From: Actinomadura craniellae
Lineage (GTDB): Bacteria; Actinomycetota; Actinomycetes; Streptosporangiales; Streptosporangiaceae
Length of the DNA stretch: 64,000 nucleotides
Assembly: GCF_003289645.1 (NCBI RefSeq)
Contig: NZ_QLYX01000001.1
Span: 620,001-684,000 of the forward strand
Direction of reading: 5' to 3'
Each line of letters opens with the position of its first letter. The stretch's first letter is position 1. Of this stretch, positions 8,889 to 16,555 are shown piece by piece. The notes below the pieces were generated by a model. That model was not told the DNA's origin, searched no databases, and saw nothing but the letters and a program-made list of their open reading frames with translations. The position numbers were made by a program, and so were the translations under genes.

Positions 8889-9776
8889 TCAGGCGGCTCC
8901 CGGCATGCCGGCGGGGGCCGTCTCCTGCCGCCCCTGGAGGAGGCCGCCGGCCCAGGAACGGTCGCCGGCCGGCAGGGACGCGGGCGACGCGCCGGCGCGG
9001 AGCGCGGGGAGGGCAGGGAGGGCGGCGGGGAGGCGAGCCGGGGTCCGGTACTCGATCCCGGCGGGGCGGTGCCGCCACAGCCATCCGGTGTCCCGGCCGA
9101 AGGACCACGAGAGCGTCGCCAGCGCCAGCCCGAGCAGGCCGATCGTGACCGGACGGGGGAGAACCCCGGCGGCGGCGACCACGAGGACGACGCCCTGGAC
9201 CACGGCCACGGCCTTCCTGGCGAGGCTGGGCGGCAGGGGGGCCCGCAGCCACGGTCCGGCCCAGGCCGCCGCCACGAAGACGTACCGCATGGCCCCGATG
9301 GCCAGCACCCACGGCCCGGCCGACCCGGCCATGAAGAAGCTGAGCACCAGGATGAGGAACGCGTCGACCTCCATGTCGAACCGGGCGCCCAGCGCCGACA
9401 CCGTCCCCGTGCGCCGGGCGACCTGGCCGTCCACCGCGTCGAGGACCAGCGCCGCGGCGGCGAGCGCGACGATGAACGCGACCGGCACCGGCCGGCCGGC
9501 CAGGGCCGCGGCCACCAGGGCGGTGACCCCGCCGACCAGCTCGGCGCGGGCCAGGGTGACCTGGTTGGCCGGCCCGAGCGACCGGGCACCGGACCGGGAC
9601 AGGGCACGGGTGAGGACCGCCGAGAGGACCGCCGCGTAGCCGATCCCCGCGGCCCAGCCCACCGGGCCCAGGCCGACGCAGATCTCCAGCACGGCGAGCA
9701 ACCCGACCTGGACGCCCACCACGGCGACCGGCCGCCGGGCCGGTGCCTGCGTTCCCCGCCAATCAAGTACGGCCAC
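8889..9776 (-). CDS. CDP-alcohol phosphatidyltransferase family protein
   Basis: A 295-residue membrane enzyme. The catalytic signature DGxxARx8GxxxDxxxD is complete: DAVDGQVARRTG, then SALGARFDMEVDAF, about residues 113-138. This motif binds CDP-alcohol and two metal ions and transfers the phospho-group to an alcohol. About six hydrophobic helices surround it, and the C-terminal 50 residues are Ala/Pro-rich and probably cytoplasmic. Start GTG 9776 has GGAG five bases upstream. The gene is divergent from the dehydrogenase/QueD-like operon and shares a promoter region with two inverted repeats. In this context I infer attachment of a pathway intermediate to a lipid or inositol-like alcohol; the acceptor is unknown. 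Confidence 0.88.
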   Translation of the reverse strand: MAVLDWRGTQAPARRPVAVVGVQVGLLAVLEICVGLGPVGWAAGIGYAAVLSAVLTRALSRSGARSLGPANQVTLARAELVGGVTALVAAALAGRPVPVAFIVALAAAALVLDAVDGQVARRTGTVSALGARFDMEVDAFLILVLSFFMAGSAGPWVLAIGAMRYVFVAAAWAGPWLRAPLPPSLARKAVAVVQGVVLVVAAAGVLPRPVTIGLLGLALATLSWSFGRDTGWLWRHRPAGIEYRTPARLPAALPALPALRAGASPASLPAGDRSWAGGLLQGRQETAPAGMPGAA

Positions 9777-9791
9777 CGCGTCTCCAGCTCC

Positions 9792-9804
9792 CTACGCCAC
9801 GTAG
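9792..9804. promoter_or_regulatory. Inverted repeat in divergent promoter region
   Basis: CTACG (9792-9796) and CGTAG (9800-9804) flank CCA. The repeat lies between the divergent genes starting at 9776 (-) and 9866 (+). With the second repeat nine bases further on, it may serve a regulator of the whole cluster. Confidence 0.4.
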
Positions 9805-9812
9805 CATTCAGC

Positions 9813-9829
9813 TGCTCCGAGCCGGAGCA
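9813..9829. promoter_or_regulatory. Second inverted repeat in divergent promoter region
   Basis: TGCTCCG (9813-9819) and CGGAGCA (9823-9829) are perfect seven-base arms around AGC, upstream of the dehydrogenase gene. This is a candidate operator for the divergent biosynthetic genes. Confidence 0.45.
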
Positions 9830-9865
9830 ACGATCCGATGCCACCTGGAACGTGTGGGAATGCCG

Positions 9866-10879
9866 ATGGAGTTCAAAGCGTCCGCATTTTGGGTTCGAGC
9901 CCCCGGTTCGGGGGAGATCCGGCCGGTCACGGTGGCACCGCCCGCCGCCGGCGAGGTGCTGGTCCGAACCCTCCACTCCGGGATCAGCCGGGGCACCGAG
10001 ACCCTCGTCTTCCGCGGCGGCGTGCCGGAGAGCCAGTACCGGGCCATGCGGGCGCCCTTCCAGGAGGGCGAGTTCCCCGGCCCGGTCAAGTACGGCTACC
10101 TCAACGTGGGGGTCGTCGAGGAGGGGCCGCCGGACCTGCGGGGCCGCACCGTCTTCTGCCTCTACCCGCACCAGACCCGGTACGTCGTCCCGGCCGCCGC
10201 GGTGACGCCCGTCCCCGACGACGTGCCGCCGGGCCGGGCGGTGCTGGCCGGCACGGTGGAGACCGCGGTGAACGCGCTGTGGGACGCGGCGCCGCTGGTC
10301 GGGGACCGGGTCGCCGTGGTCGGGGCGGGGATGGTCGGCTGCTGCGTGGCCCGGCTGCTCGCCGGGTTCCCGGGCGTGCGGGTGCAACTGGTGGACGTCG
10401 ATCCGGCGCGGGCGGCCGTCGCCGCGGCGCTCGGGGTCGACTTCGCCCCGCCCGAGCGGGCCGCCGGCGAATGCGACCTGGTCGTCCACGCGAGCGCCAC
10501 CGAGGCGGGGCTGGCGCGGTCGCTGGAACTGCTCGCCGTCGAGGGGACCGTCCTGGAGCTCAGCTGGTACGGCGACCGGCAGGTCAGGGTGCCGCTGGGC
10601 GAGGACTTCCACTCGCGCCGCCTGGTGGTGCGCGCCAGCCAGGTGGGGGCGGTGTCCCCGGCCCGGCGGGCCCGCCGCACCTTCGCGGACCGGCTGGCCC
10701 TGGCCCTGCGGCTGCTCGCCGACCCCGCGTTCGACGCGCTGATCACGGGGGAGTACGCCTTCGCCGACCTGCCCCGGGTGTTGCCGCGGCTCGCCGGCGG
10801 TGAACTATCCGGCCTCTGCCTGCGTATTGACTACGGGCCCACCAGAGGCCGCTCGGAAGTAGATCTTCCTGGGGGGTGA
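9866..10879 (+). CDS. MDR-family dehydrogenase lacking the catalytic-zinc Cys
   Basis: A 337-residue medium-chain dehydrogenase/reductase. An N-terminal GroES-like part (residues 1-125) is followed by a Rossmann domain with [17 protein letters not shown] and the acidic strand end VQLVDVD, which suggests NAD. The usual zinc ligands are missing: the SGICGTD-type motif is SGISRGTET and the GHE motif is replaced by YGYLNVG. It therefore resembles zinc-independent, BchC-like members. The start was placed at ATG 9866 because GGGA lies six bases upstream; ATG 9860 is in frame and possible. The stop overlaps the GTG of the QueD-like gene. A role oxidising a sugar or side-chain alcohol of the pathway product is inferred from context. 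Confidence 0.85.
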   Translation: MEFKASAFWVRAPGSGEIRPVTVAPPAAGEVLVRTLHSGISRGTETLVFRGGVPESQYRAMRAPFQEGEFPGPVKYGYLNVGVVEEGPPDLRGRTVFCLYPHQTRYVVPAAAVTPVPDDVPPGRAVLAGTVETAVNALWDAAPLVGDRVAVVGAGMVGCCVARLLAGFPGVRVQLVDVDPARAAVAAALGVDFAPPERAAGECDLVVHASATEAGLARSLELLAVEGTVLELSWYGDRQVRVPLGEDFHSRRLVVRASQVGAVSPARRARRTFADRLALALRLLADPAFDALITGEYAFADLPRVLPRLAGGELSGLCLRIDYGPTRGRSEVDLPGG

Positions 10880-11283
10880 ACCCGCTGTTCAGCGTTACCG
10901 TTCGCGACCACCTGATGGTCGCGCACAGCTTCCACGGCGAGGTCTTCGGACCGGCGCAGCGCCTCCACGGCGCGACGTTCGTTGTGGACGCGACCTTCCG
11001 CCGGGCCGAACTGGACTCGGACAACATCGTGGTCGACATCGGACTCGCCGCCAGGGAACTCGGCGCCGTGGTGGCCGCGCTCAACTACCGCAACCTGGAC
11101 GACGAGCCGGACTTCGCCGGGATCAACACCACGACGGAATTCCTGGCCAAGGTCGTCGCCGACTGGCTGGCCGACCGGGTGCACGCGGGCGCGCTGGGCG
11201 AGCAGGCCCGCGGGCTGGCCGGGATCACCGTGACGTTGCACGAGTCGCACATCGCCTGGGCGAGTTTCGAGCGTTCCCTGTGA
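10876..11283 (+). CDS. 6-carboxytetrahydropterin synthase (QueD)-like protein with altered zinc site
   Basis: A 135-residue T-fold protein of the PTPS/QueD family, which normally converts dihydroneopterin triphosphate. The first zinc His is present in MVAHSF. The second motif, normally C-x3-HGHxY, reads AQRLHGATF: the second zinc His is Ala and the catalytic Cys position is also Ala. The substrate-anchoring Glu region [12 protein letters not shown] at the C-terminus is retained. Either zinc is bound differently or the reaction differs from QueD. Related actinobacterial proteins, as I remember them, share this HGA motif, so it is probably a distinct subfamily and not a broken gene. It overlaps both neighbours by four bases, which indicates a tight operon. 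Confidence 0.85.
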   Translation: MNPLFSVTVRDHLMVAHSFHGEVFGPAQRLHGATFVVDATFRRAELDSDNIVVDIGLAARELGAVVAALNYRNLDDEPDFAGINTTTEFLAKVVADWLADRVHAGALGEQARGLAGITVTLHESHIAWASFERSL

Positions 11284-12386
11284 GCGCGGACACCGCCCGG
11301 TCGGTGCATGTCGTCCTGCCCGGCGACGTGGCCGACCCGACTGTGCCGAGCGGGGGCAACACCTACGACCGGCGGGTGTGCCGGGGCCTGGCCGACGCGG
11401 GCTGGCAGGTCCGCGAGGTCCCCGTCCACGGCGCCTGGCCGCGGCCGGACGGGCGGGCGCGCGCCACCCTGGCCCGGACGCTCACCGCCCTCGCGGACGG
11501 CGCCGTGGTGCTGCTGGACGGCCTGGTGGCCTGCGGCGCCCCCGAGGCCGTCGTCCCGCAGGCGCACCGGCTGCGCCTGGCGGTCCTGGTGCACCTTCCG
11601 CTGGCCGGCGAGACCGGCCTGGCCCCGGACCTGGCCCGGGACCTGGACGCCAGGGAGCGTGCGACGCTGCGCGCGGCCGCCGTGGTGCTGGCGACCAGCC
11701 CGTGGGCGGCCCGCGAGCTGGTCGACCGGCACGGCCTGGACCCGGACCGGGTGCACGCGGTCCCGCCCGGCGTCGACCCGGCGCCGCTCGCCCCGGGCAC
11801 CGACGGCGCGTCCCGGCTGCTCTGCGTCGCCGCAGTGATCCCCCGGAAGGGCCAGGACCTGCTGGTACGGGCGCTCGGGGAGGTCCGGGACCTGCCGTGG
11901 GAGTGCGTGTGCGCCGGGCCGCTGCGCCGCGAGACCGGATACGTCGCCCGGCTGCGCCGGCTGATCGGGGAGCTCGGGCTCGCCGACCGGATCCGGCTCG
12001 CCGGCCCGCACACCGGCGAGCGGCTGGCCGAGCTGTACGCCGCCGCCGACCTGGTGGTCCTGCCCTCGCGCGGCGAGACATACGGCATGGTGGTGACCGA
12101 GGCGCTGGCCCGCGGGATCCCCGTCCTGGCGACGGCCGTCGACGCCGTCCCGGAGACGCTGGGCCGCGCGCCGGACGGCGGCGTGCCGGGGCTGCTGGCG
12201 CCCCCCGAGGACCCGGTGGCGCTCGCGGGCGCGCTGCGCCGCTGGTTCGGCGAACCCGCGCTGCGGCGCCAGGCCAGGACGGCGGCCCGCGCCCGGCGCG
12301 CCACGCTGCGCGGCTGGGAGCCGGCCGCACGGCGGCTGGGAGACGTGCTCGACGGGCTCCGGCACCAGCCCCTGAAGGCCGGGTGA
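11280..12386 (+). CDS. Glycosyltransferase, GT4 family
   Basis: A 368-residue GT-B fold glycosyltransferase. The N-terminal domain has the acceptor-side glycine motif [11 protein letters not shown] near residue 24. The C-terminal domain has the donor-binding stretch [24 protein letters not shown] with the E-x7-E pair of retaining GT4 enzymes. The substrate sugar nucleotide cannot be deduced. The GTG start overlaps the QueD-like stop (GTGA), and the methyltransferase gene follows after four bases, so it belongs to the same transcript. No signal or membrane segment is seen, so it should act in the cytoplasm or at the inner face of the membrane. Confidence 0.92.
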   Translation: MSADTARSVHVVLPGDVADPTVPSGGNTYDRRVCRGLADAGWQVREVPVHGAWPRPDGRARATLARTLTALADGAVVLLDGLVACGAPEAVVPQAHRLRLAVLVHLPLAGETGLAPDLARDLDARERATLRAAAVVLATSPWAARELVDRHGLDPDRVHAVPPGVDPAPLAPGTDGASRLLCVAAVIPRKGQDLLVRALGEVRDLPWECVCAGPLRRETGYVARLRRLIGELGLADRIRLAGPHTGERLAELYAAADLVVLPSRGETYGMVVTEALARGIPVLATAVDAVPETLGRAPDGGVPGLLAPPEDPVALAGALRRWFGEPALRRQARTAARARRATLRGWEPAARRLGDVLDGLRHQPLKAG

Positions 12387-12390
12387 TCGC

Positions 12391-13230
12391 ATGGACACCG
12401 CCGAATTCACCCCGGAATGGCTGGCGCTGCGGGAGAGCGCCGACGCCGCGGCCCGCGCCCGGGAACTGCTCGACCCGCTGCGCGCCCACCTGGCGGACGC
12501 CCCGTCGCCCGGCGGCGGCCTGGTCATCCGCGACCTCGGCTGCGGCACCGGCTCCATGGGCCGCTGGCTGGCCCGCCGGCTGCCCGGCCCGCAGTGCTGG
12601 ATCCTGCACGACCGGGACCCCGCGCTGCTGGCCCGGGCCGCCGCCGGGATCAACGGCCCCACGGGCGACGGCAGCCCGGTCACGACGGTGGCCGAGCGCC
12701 GGGACATCACCCGGCTCGACCCCGGGCAGCTCGCCGGGACCTCGCTGGTGACCGCCTCCGCGCTGCTGGACCTGCTCACCGCCGACGAGGTGAACGGGCT
12801 CGCCGAGGCCTGCACCCGGGCCCGCTGCGCCGTCCTGCTGACCATCTCGGTGGCGGGCCGGGTCGAACTCCACCCGGCCGACCCGCTCGACACCGAGATC
12901 GCCGCCGCCTTCGACGACCACCAGCGCCGGGTGACCGGGGGCCGCCGGCTGCTCGGCCCGGACGCCGCCGTCGTCACGGCGGCGGTCTTCGCGCACCGCG
13001 GGGCGCGGGTCCAGGTCCGGCCCAGCCCGTGGCGGCTCGGCGCCGACCAGGCCGCGCTGACCGCGGAGTGGCTGCGCGGCTGGGTCGGCGCGGCCTGCGA
13101 GCAGCGGCCGGACCTCGTCCCGCGGGCGCGGGACTACCTGCGGCGCCGGCTGGACGAGTGCGCGGCGGGCACGCTGCTGGTCGTGGTCCACCACGATGAC
13201 GTGCTCGCGCTGCCCGGGGGCCGCCGATGA
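12391..13230 (+). CDS. Class I SAM-dependent methyltransferase
   Basis: A 279-residue Rossmann-fold methyltransferase. Motif I is VIRDLGCGTGSMGRWLA (about residues 45-61), which binds S-adenosylmethionine. The acidic residue at the end of strand beta-2 lies in WILHDRDPALL. Motif IV-like LVTASALLDLL follows near residue 120. The C-terminal half carries RRVTGGRRLLGPDA and a Trp-rich segment (SPWRLGADQAALTAEWLRGW) that may shape the substrate pocket. It is translationally coupled on both sides: four bases after the glycosyltransferase and an ATGA overlap with the membrane gene. I infer that it methylates an intermediate of the cluster; target atom unknown. Confidence 0.9.
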   Translation: MDTAEFTPEWLALRESADAAARARELLDPLRAHLADAPSPGGGLVIRDLGCGTGSMGRWLARRLPGPQCWILHDRDPALLARAAAGINGPTGDGSPVTTVAERRDITRLDPGQLAGTSLVTASALLDLLTADEVNGLAEACTRARCAVLLTISVAGRVELHPADPLDTEIAAAFDDHQRRVTGGRRLLGPDAAVVTAAVFAHRGARVQVRPSPWRLGADQAALTAEWLRGWVGAACEQRPDLVPRARDYLRRRLDECAAGTLLVVVHHDDVLALPGGRR

Positions 13231-14207
13231 CGCGGACCCGGGCCTGGCTGCAGCTGCTCGCGGGGGTGGCGATCCTCCTCGTGCTCGCCTGGCGGCTCGG
13301 CACCGGGGCGTTCGCGGATGGGCTGCGGCTGGTGGACGGCCGGGCGATCCTGGCCGCGCTCGCGATCGGGCTGCTGACCACTGCGTTCAGCGTCTGGCGC
13401 TGGTGGCTGGTGGCCCGCCGGCTGGGGCTCCCGCTGCCGCCGGGCACCGCCCTGGCCGACTACTACCAGGCGCTGTTCCTCAACGCCGTCCTGCCCGCCG
13501 GTGTGCTCGGCGACGCCCACCGGGCGGTGCATCACGGCAGGCGCGCCGGCGACCTCGGCCGCGGCGTCCGCGCCGTGGTGCTGGAACGGGCCGGCGGCCA
13601 GGCGGTCCTCGTCGCCGCCGGGGTGCTGGTGCTCCTCGCGCACCCCGCGCTGGCCGGCGCGGTGGTGGGCGACCCGGGCCGGGGGCTGGGGGCCGCGGCC
13701 GCCGTGCTGGCCGTGCTCGCCGCGGTGGCCGCGGTGTGCGCCTGGCGGGGGCTGATCGCCGCGAAGTGGCCCCGGTGGCACGGCGCGGTCGCGACCGTCG
13801 CCGCCGACACCCGCCGAGGCCTGCTCGCCCGGAATACCTGGCCGGGGGTCCTGGTGCTGTCCGCCGGGGCGCTGCTCGGCTACCTCGCGCTGTTCCTGGT
13901 CGCCGCGCGCACCGCGGGCGCGACGGCGCCGGCCGGGCGGCTGCTGCCGCTGATGCTGCTGGCGCTGCTGGCGATGGCGCTGCCGCTGAACGTCGGCGGG
14001 TGGGGGCCGCGGGAGGCGTTCTCCGCCGTGGCGTTCGGCGCCGCGGGGCTGGGCGCCGAGCAGGGGCTCACCACCGCGGTGATCTACGGGGTGCTGACCT
14101 TCGTCGCCGCCCTGCCCGGCGCCGCCGTGCTGGTGTTCCGCCGCCGGTCCGCGCTAACGGCCGGCGCCGCCGAGGACGGCCAGGTAGTCGGCGAACGAGC
14201 TCACTAG
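13227..14207 (+). CDS. UPF0104 / lysylphosphatidylglycerol-synthase-TM-like membrane protein (flippase-like)
   Basis: A 326-residue polytopic protein with about seven to eight hydrophobic helices and no soluble catalytic domain. The family motif region is present: WRWWLVARRLGL after helix 2, then YYQALFLNAVLPAGVLGDAHRA near residues 75-95, and LPLNVGGWGPREAF near residue 252. Homologous domains in MprF act as lipid flippases. In this operon it would suit export of a lipid-linked product, which is inference. It starts in an ATGA overlap with the methyltransferase gene. Its last 54 bases overlap the creatininase-family gene on the other strand, an unusually deep convergent overlap. Confidence 0.88.
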   Translation: MTRTRAWLQLLAGVAILLVLAWRLGTGAFADGLRLVDGRAILAALAIGLLTTAFSVWRWWLVARRLGLPLPPGTALADYYQALFLNAVLPAGVLGDAHRAVHHGRRAGDLGRGVRAVVLERAGGQAVLVAAGVLVLLAHPALAGAVVGDPGRGLGAAAAVLAVLAAVAAVCAWRGLIAAKWPRWHGAVATVAADTRRGLLARNTWPGVLVLSAGALLGYLALFLVAARTAGATAPAGRLLPLMLLALLAMALPLNVGGWGPREAFSAVAFGAAGLGAEQGLTTAVIYGVLTFVAALPGAAVLVFRRRSALTAGAAEDGQVVGERAH

Positions 14208-14882
14208 GTGGTCGAGAACATCCTTCCCCTTACGCGCCGAGGCCCGGGACGGCCTGCCCACGACCCCCGACCGGGTGTAGGCCGCCATGCCGAGCGTGAG
14301 CAGGTGCCGGCGGTCGTCGGCGAGGTGGTCGCCCGCCTCGTAACCGGGCCTGACCAGGTGCGGGTGGGCGTGCAGGAGCAGGGACGTCTCCAGCTCACCC
14401 GCGTGCATGTCGCTCCAGGCGGAGGTCTCCATGCCGGCCGCCGCCTGCGCCGCCTCCCAGTCCGCGGGCCCCGGGAAGAGCGCCACGGGGAACCCGCTCC
14501 CGGCGGACTCCTGGACGACGTTGCCCAGCACGTAGTTCCCGCCGTGCCCGTTGACCAGGACGAGCCCGGCGGCACCGGATCCGCGCAGCGAGCCGGCCAC
14601 GTCCCGCACGATGGCGTACAGCGTGGTGGCGGAGATGCTGACCGTCCCCGGCCAGGCCGCGTGCTCGTGGGAGCAGGAGATCGTGACCGGGGGCAGGCGC
14701 ACCACGGGGTAGGCCGCGGCGAGCGCCGCGGTGATCGTGCACGCGACGACCGTGTCGGTGGCGAGCGGGAGGAAGGGCCCGTGCTGCTCGTGGGAGCCGA
14801 TCGGGAGCAGCGCCACGCCGGAGCGCGGGTCGCGCTCCTCGGCGGCCGTGCCCAGCGGCAGGAAGCCGGCGGAGTCGTTCAT
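14154..14882 (-). CDS. Creatininase-family hydrolase (ArfB/MftE-like)
   Basis: A 242-residue metal-dependent amidohydrolase. The zinc motif LPIGSHEQHGPFLPLATD (residues 26-43) supplies Glu, His and Asp ligands. VNGHGGNYVLGN and DMHAGELETS are the two other family signatures, so the active site is intact. Start ATG 14882 has GGAGG upstream. Known relatives include creatininase, mycofactocin peptidase MftE and archaeal ArfB, which removes formate from the GTP-derived pyrimidine FAPy. The adjacent divergent gene is a GTP cyclohydrolase II variant expected to stop at FAPy, so a deformylase role is the best inference. It is transcribed opposite to the surrounding operon and overlaps it by 54 bases. 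Confidence 0.9.
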   Translation of the reverse strand: MNDSAGFLPLGTAAEERDPRSGVALLPIGSHEQHGPFLPLATDTVVACTITAALAAAYPVVRLPPVTISCSHEHAAWPGTVSISATTLYAIVRDVAGSLRGSGAAGLVLVNGHGGNYVLGNVVQESAGSGFPVALFPGPADWEAAQAAAGMETSAWSDMHAGELETSLLLHAHPHLVRPGYEAGDHLADDRRHLLTLGMAAYTRSGVVGRPSRASARKGKDVLDHLVSSFADYLAVLGGAGR

Positions 14883-15001
14883 GGCTCGCCACCCTCCGCC
14901 TCCGCGCGCCGCCGCGCAACCGGCGCGGATCCGCCCGGGACGAACCCCCGGACGAACCATGGACGAAGTCTGGTGAGTATGGAGCTGAGGAGGAGCGACC
15001 G

Positions 15002-15655
15002 ATGCATGATCATGACATCCCGCTGGACGACATCGCCGAAGCCGACCTGGTGACCCGCCGCGGCACCTTCCGCACCGTCGCCTTCCGGGACCCCGTCGAC
15101 GGGCATGAGCATCTCGCCCTCGTCCGCGGCGAGATCGGGAAGCGGGACGGCGTCCTCGTCCGGGTGCACTCCGAGTGCGCGACGGGCGACATCTTCGCCG
15201 CGCTGCGCTGCGAGTGCGGCGACCAGCTCGACGCCGCGCTCGACGAGATCGTCCGCGAGGGCAGCGGCGTCCTGGTGTACCTGCGCGGGCACGAGGGCCG
15301 CGGCATCGGCCTGGTCGCCAAGGTGCGCACGCACGTGCTGCAGGACGAGGAGGGGCTGGACACCGTCGACTCGGCGACCGTCCTCGGGCTGCCGGTGGAC
15401 GTCCGGGACTTCGGCCCGGCGGCCCGGGTGCTGAAGTACCTGCGGGTCGGCTCGATCAGGCTGATGTCCAACAACAACGACAAGGTGCGCGCGCTCGAGG
15501 CGCACGGGATCGCGGTGCAGGCCCGGGTGCCGCTCCTCGTGCAGGCCAACGACCACAGCATCCGGTACCTGACCGCCAAGCGCGACCGGCTCGGGCACGA
15601 GCTGCCGCATCTCGACGCGCACTCCCGCAGCGGGTTCGGCGCCGCCGGTGAGTGA
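15002..15655 (+). CDS. GTP cyclohydrolase II homologue with active-site Tyr replaced by His
   Basis: A 217-residue stand-alone GTP cyclohydrolase II (RibA type), without the RibB domain often fused to it. The zinc Cys set is present in HSECATGDIFAALRCECG (Cys59, Cys70 and Cys72). YLRGHEGRGIGL and the catalytic Arg region VDVRDFG are conserved. The position of E. coli Tyr105 (in KIRAYALQD) is His here (KVRTHVLQD). In E. coli RibA and in Streptomyces paralogues, as I recall, changes at this Tyr let the enzyme open the ring but not release formate, giving FAPy. Start ATG 15002 has GAGGAGG upstream. The stop overlaps the phosphatase gene. I infer a special pathway, not housekeeping riboflavin synthesis. 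Confidence 0.9.
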   Translation: MHDHDIPLDDIAEADLVTRRGTFRTVAFRDPVDGHEHLALVRGEIGKRDGVLVRVHSECATGDIFAALRCECGDQLDAALDEIVREGSGVLVYLRGHEGRGIGLVAKVRTHVLQDEEGLDTVDSATVLGLPVDVRDFGPAARVLKYLRVGSIRLMSNNNDKVRALEAHGIAVQARVPLLVQANDHSIRYLTAKRDRLGHELPHLDAHSRSGFGAAGE

Positions 15656-16457
15656 CACGACCGGGTACGGCCGGCTGCTGCCCGTCGCGCGGGAGGCCGT
15701 GGCGCGGGCGCGCCGGATCATCCTGTCCCGGGTGCCGGACTCGGTCGCGGCCAAGGGCGACCGCGACATGGTGACCGACATCGACCTCGCCGTCGAGGAG
15801 GCGGTGCGCGACTTCCTGGCCCGGGAGACCCCGGAGATCGGTTTCCTCGGCGAGGAGCACGGGCGCACCGGTCCCGCCGGCGGCGCGCCGTGGTGGGTCC
15901 TCGATCCGGTCGACGGTACGGCGAACCTGGCCCGCGGCATCCCGCTGAACGCGGTGTCCCTCGCCCTGGTGTCGGGCGACCGCGGCGTGCTGGCCGCCAT
16001 CGACCTGCCGTTCCTCCGGACCGGCTACACCGCGGTGGCCGGGCGGGGGGCGTACGCGGGTGAGGAGCGCATCCGCGCGTCCGGGGTCGGGACGCTCCCG
16101 GAGGCGGTGATCTCGATCGGCGACTTCGCCGTCGGCGCCGGCGCGGACGCCAAGAACCGGGTCCGGATCGCGCTGCTGACCCGGCTGGGCGCCCGCGCCC
16201 AGCGGATCCGGATGATCGGGACCGCCGCGATCGACCTGGCGTGGGTCGCGGAGGGCCGGCTCGACGCGTCGATCAGCCTGGCGAACCTGCCCTGGGACAC
16301 CATGGCCGGGGCGCTCCTGGTGCGCGAGGCCGGCGGCCTGGTGCTCGATCAGGACGGCACCGAGCACGTCGTCGGCTCGTCCGCCACCGTCGCCGTGTGC
16401 GCCGGGCTGCGGGAGGCCGTTCTGGAGGTCCTGCGGGAGGCGCACCGGGACGCTTGA
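15648..16457 (+). CDS. Inositol monophosphatase family phosphatase
   Basis: A 269-residue member of the IMPase/CysQ/HisN superfamily. Metal-binding motifs are intact: GEEHGRTG (Glu), WWVLDPVDGTANLARG (the WxxDPxDGTxN motif), and LPWDTMAGALLVREAGG (the WDxAAG-like motif, here with Met). These enzymes use magnesium to hydrolyse small phosphate monoesters. It begins at GTG 15648, eight bases inside the cyclohydrolase gene, so both products are probably made together. A phosphate ester downstream of GTP ring opening, such as a ribosylaminopyrimidine 5'-phosphate, is an attractive but unproven substrate. Confidence 0.9.
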   Translation: MSDTTGYGRLLPVAREAVARARRIILSRVPDSVAAKGDRDMVTDIDLAVEEAVRDFLARETPEIGFLGEEHGRTGPAGGAPWWVLDPVDGTANLARGIPLNAVSLALVSGDRGVLAAIDLPFLRTGYTAVAGRGAYAGEERIRASGVGTLPEAVISIGDFAVGAGADAKNRVRIALLTRLGARAQRIRMIGTAAIDLAWVAEGRLDASISLANLPWDTMAGALLVREAGGLVLDQDGTEHVVGSSATVAVCAGLREAVLEVLREAHRDA

Positions 16458-16555
16458 CGGCCCGGGCCGAACCGTCGCCGGCGATCGGCCGTATACACAG
16501 GTGACGCCGATCCCGGCCGGCGTCGCATCAGGTCCGCAACTGAGGGGTCCCCGCA

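Noticed and set aside
15002-15655. Housekeeping riboflavin RibA
   Set aside because: The Tyr-to-His change, absence of other rib genes and the creatininase neighbour argue for a dedicated pathway.
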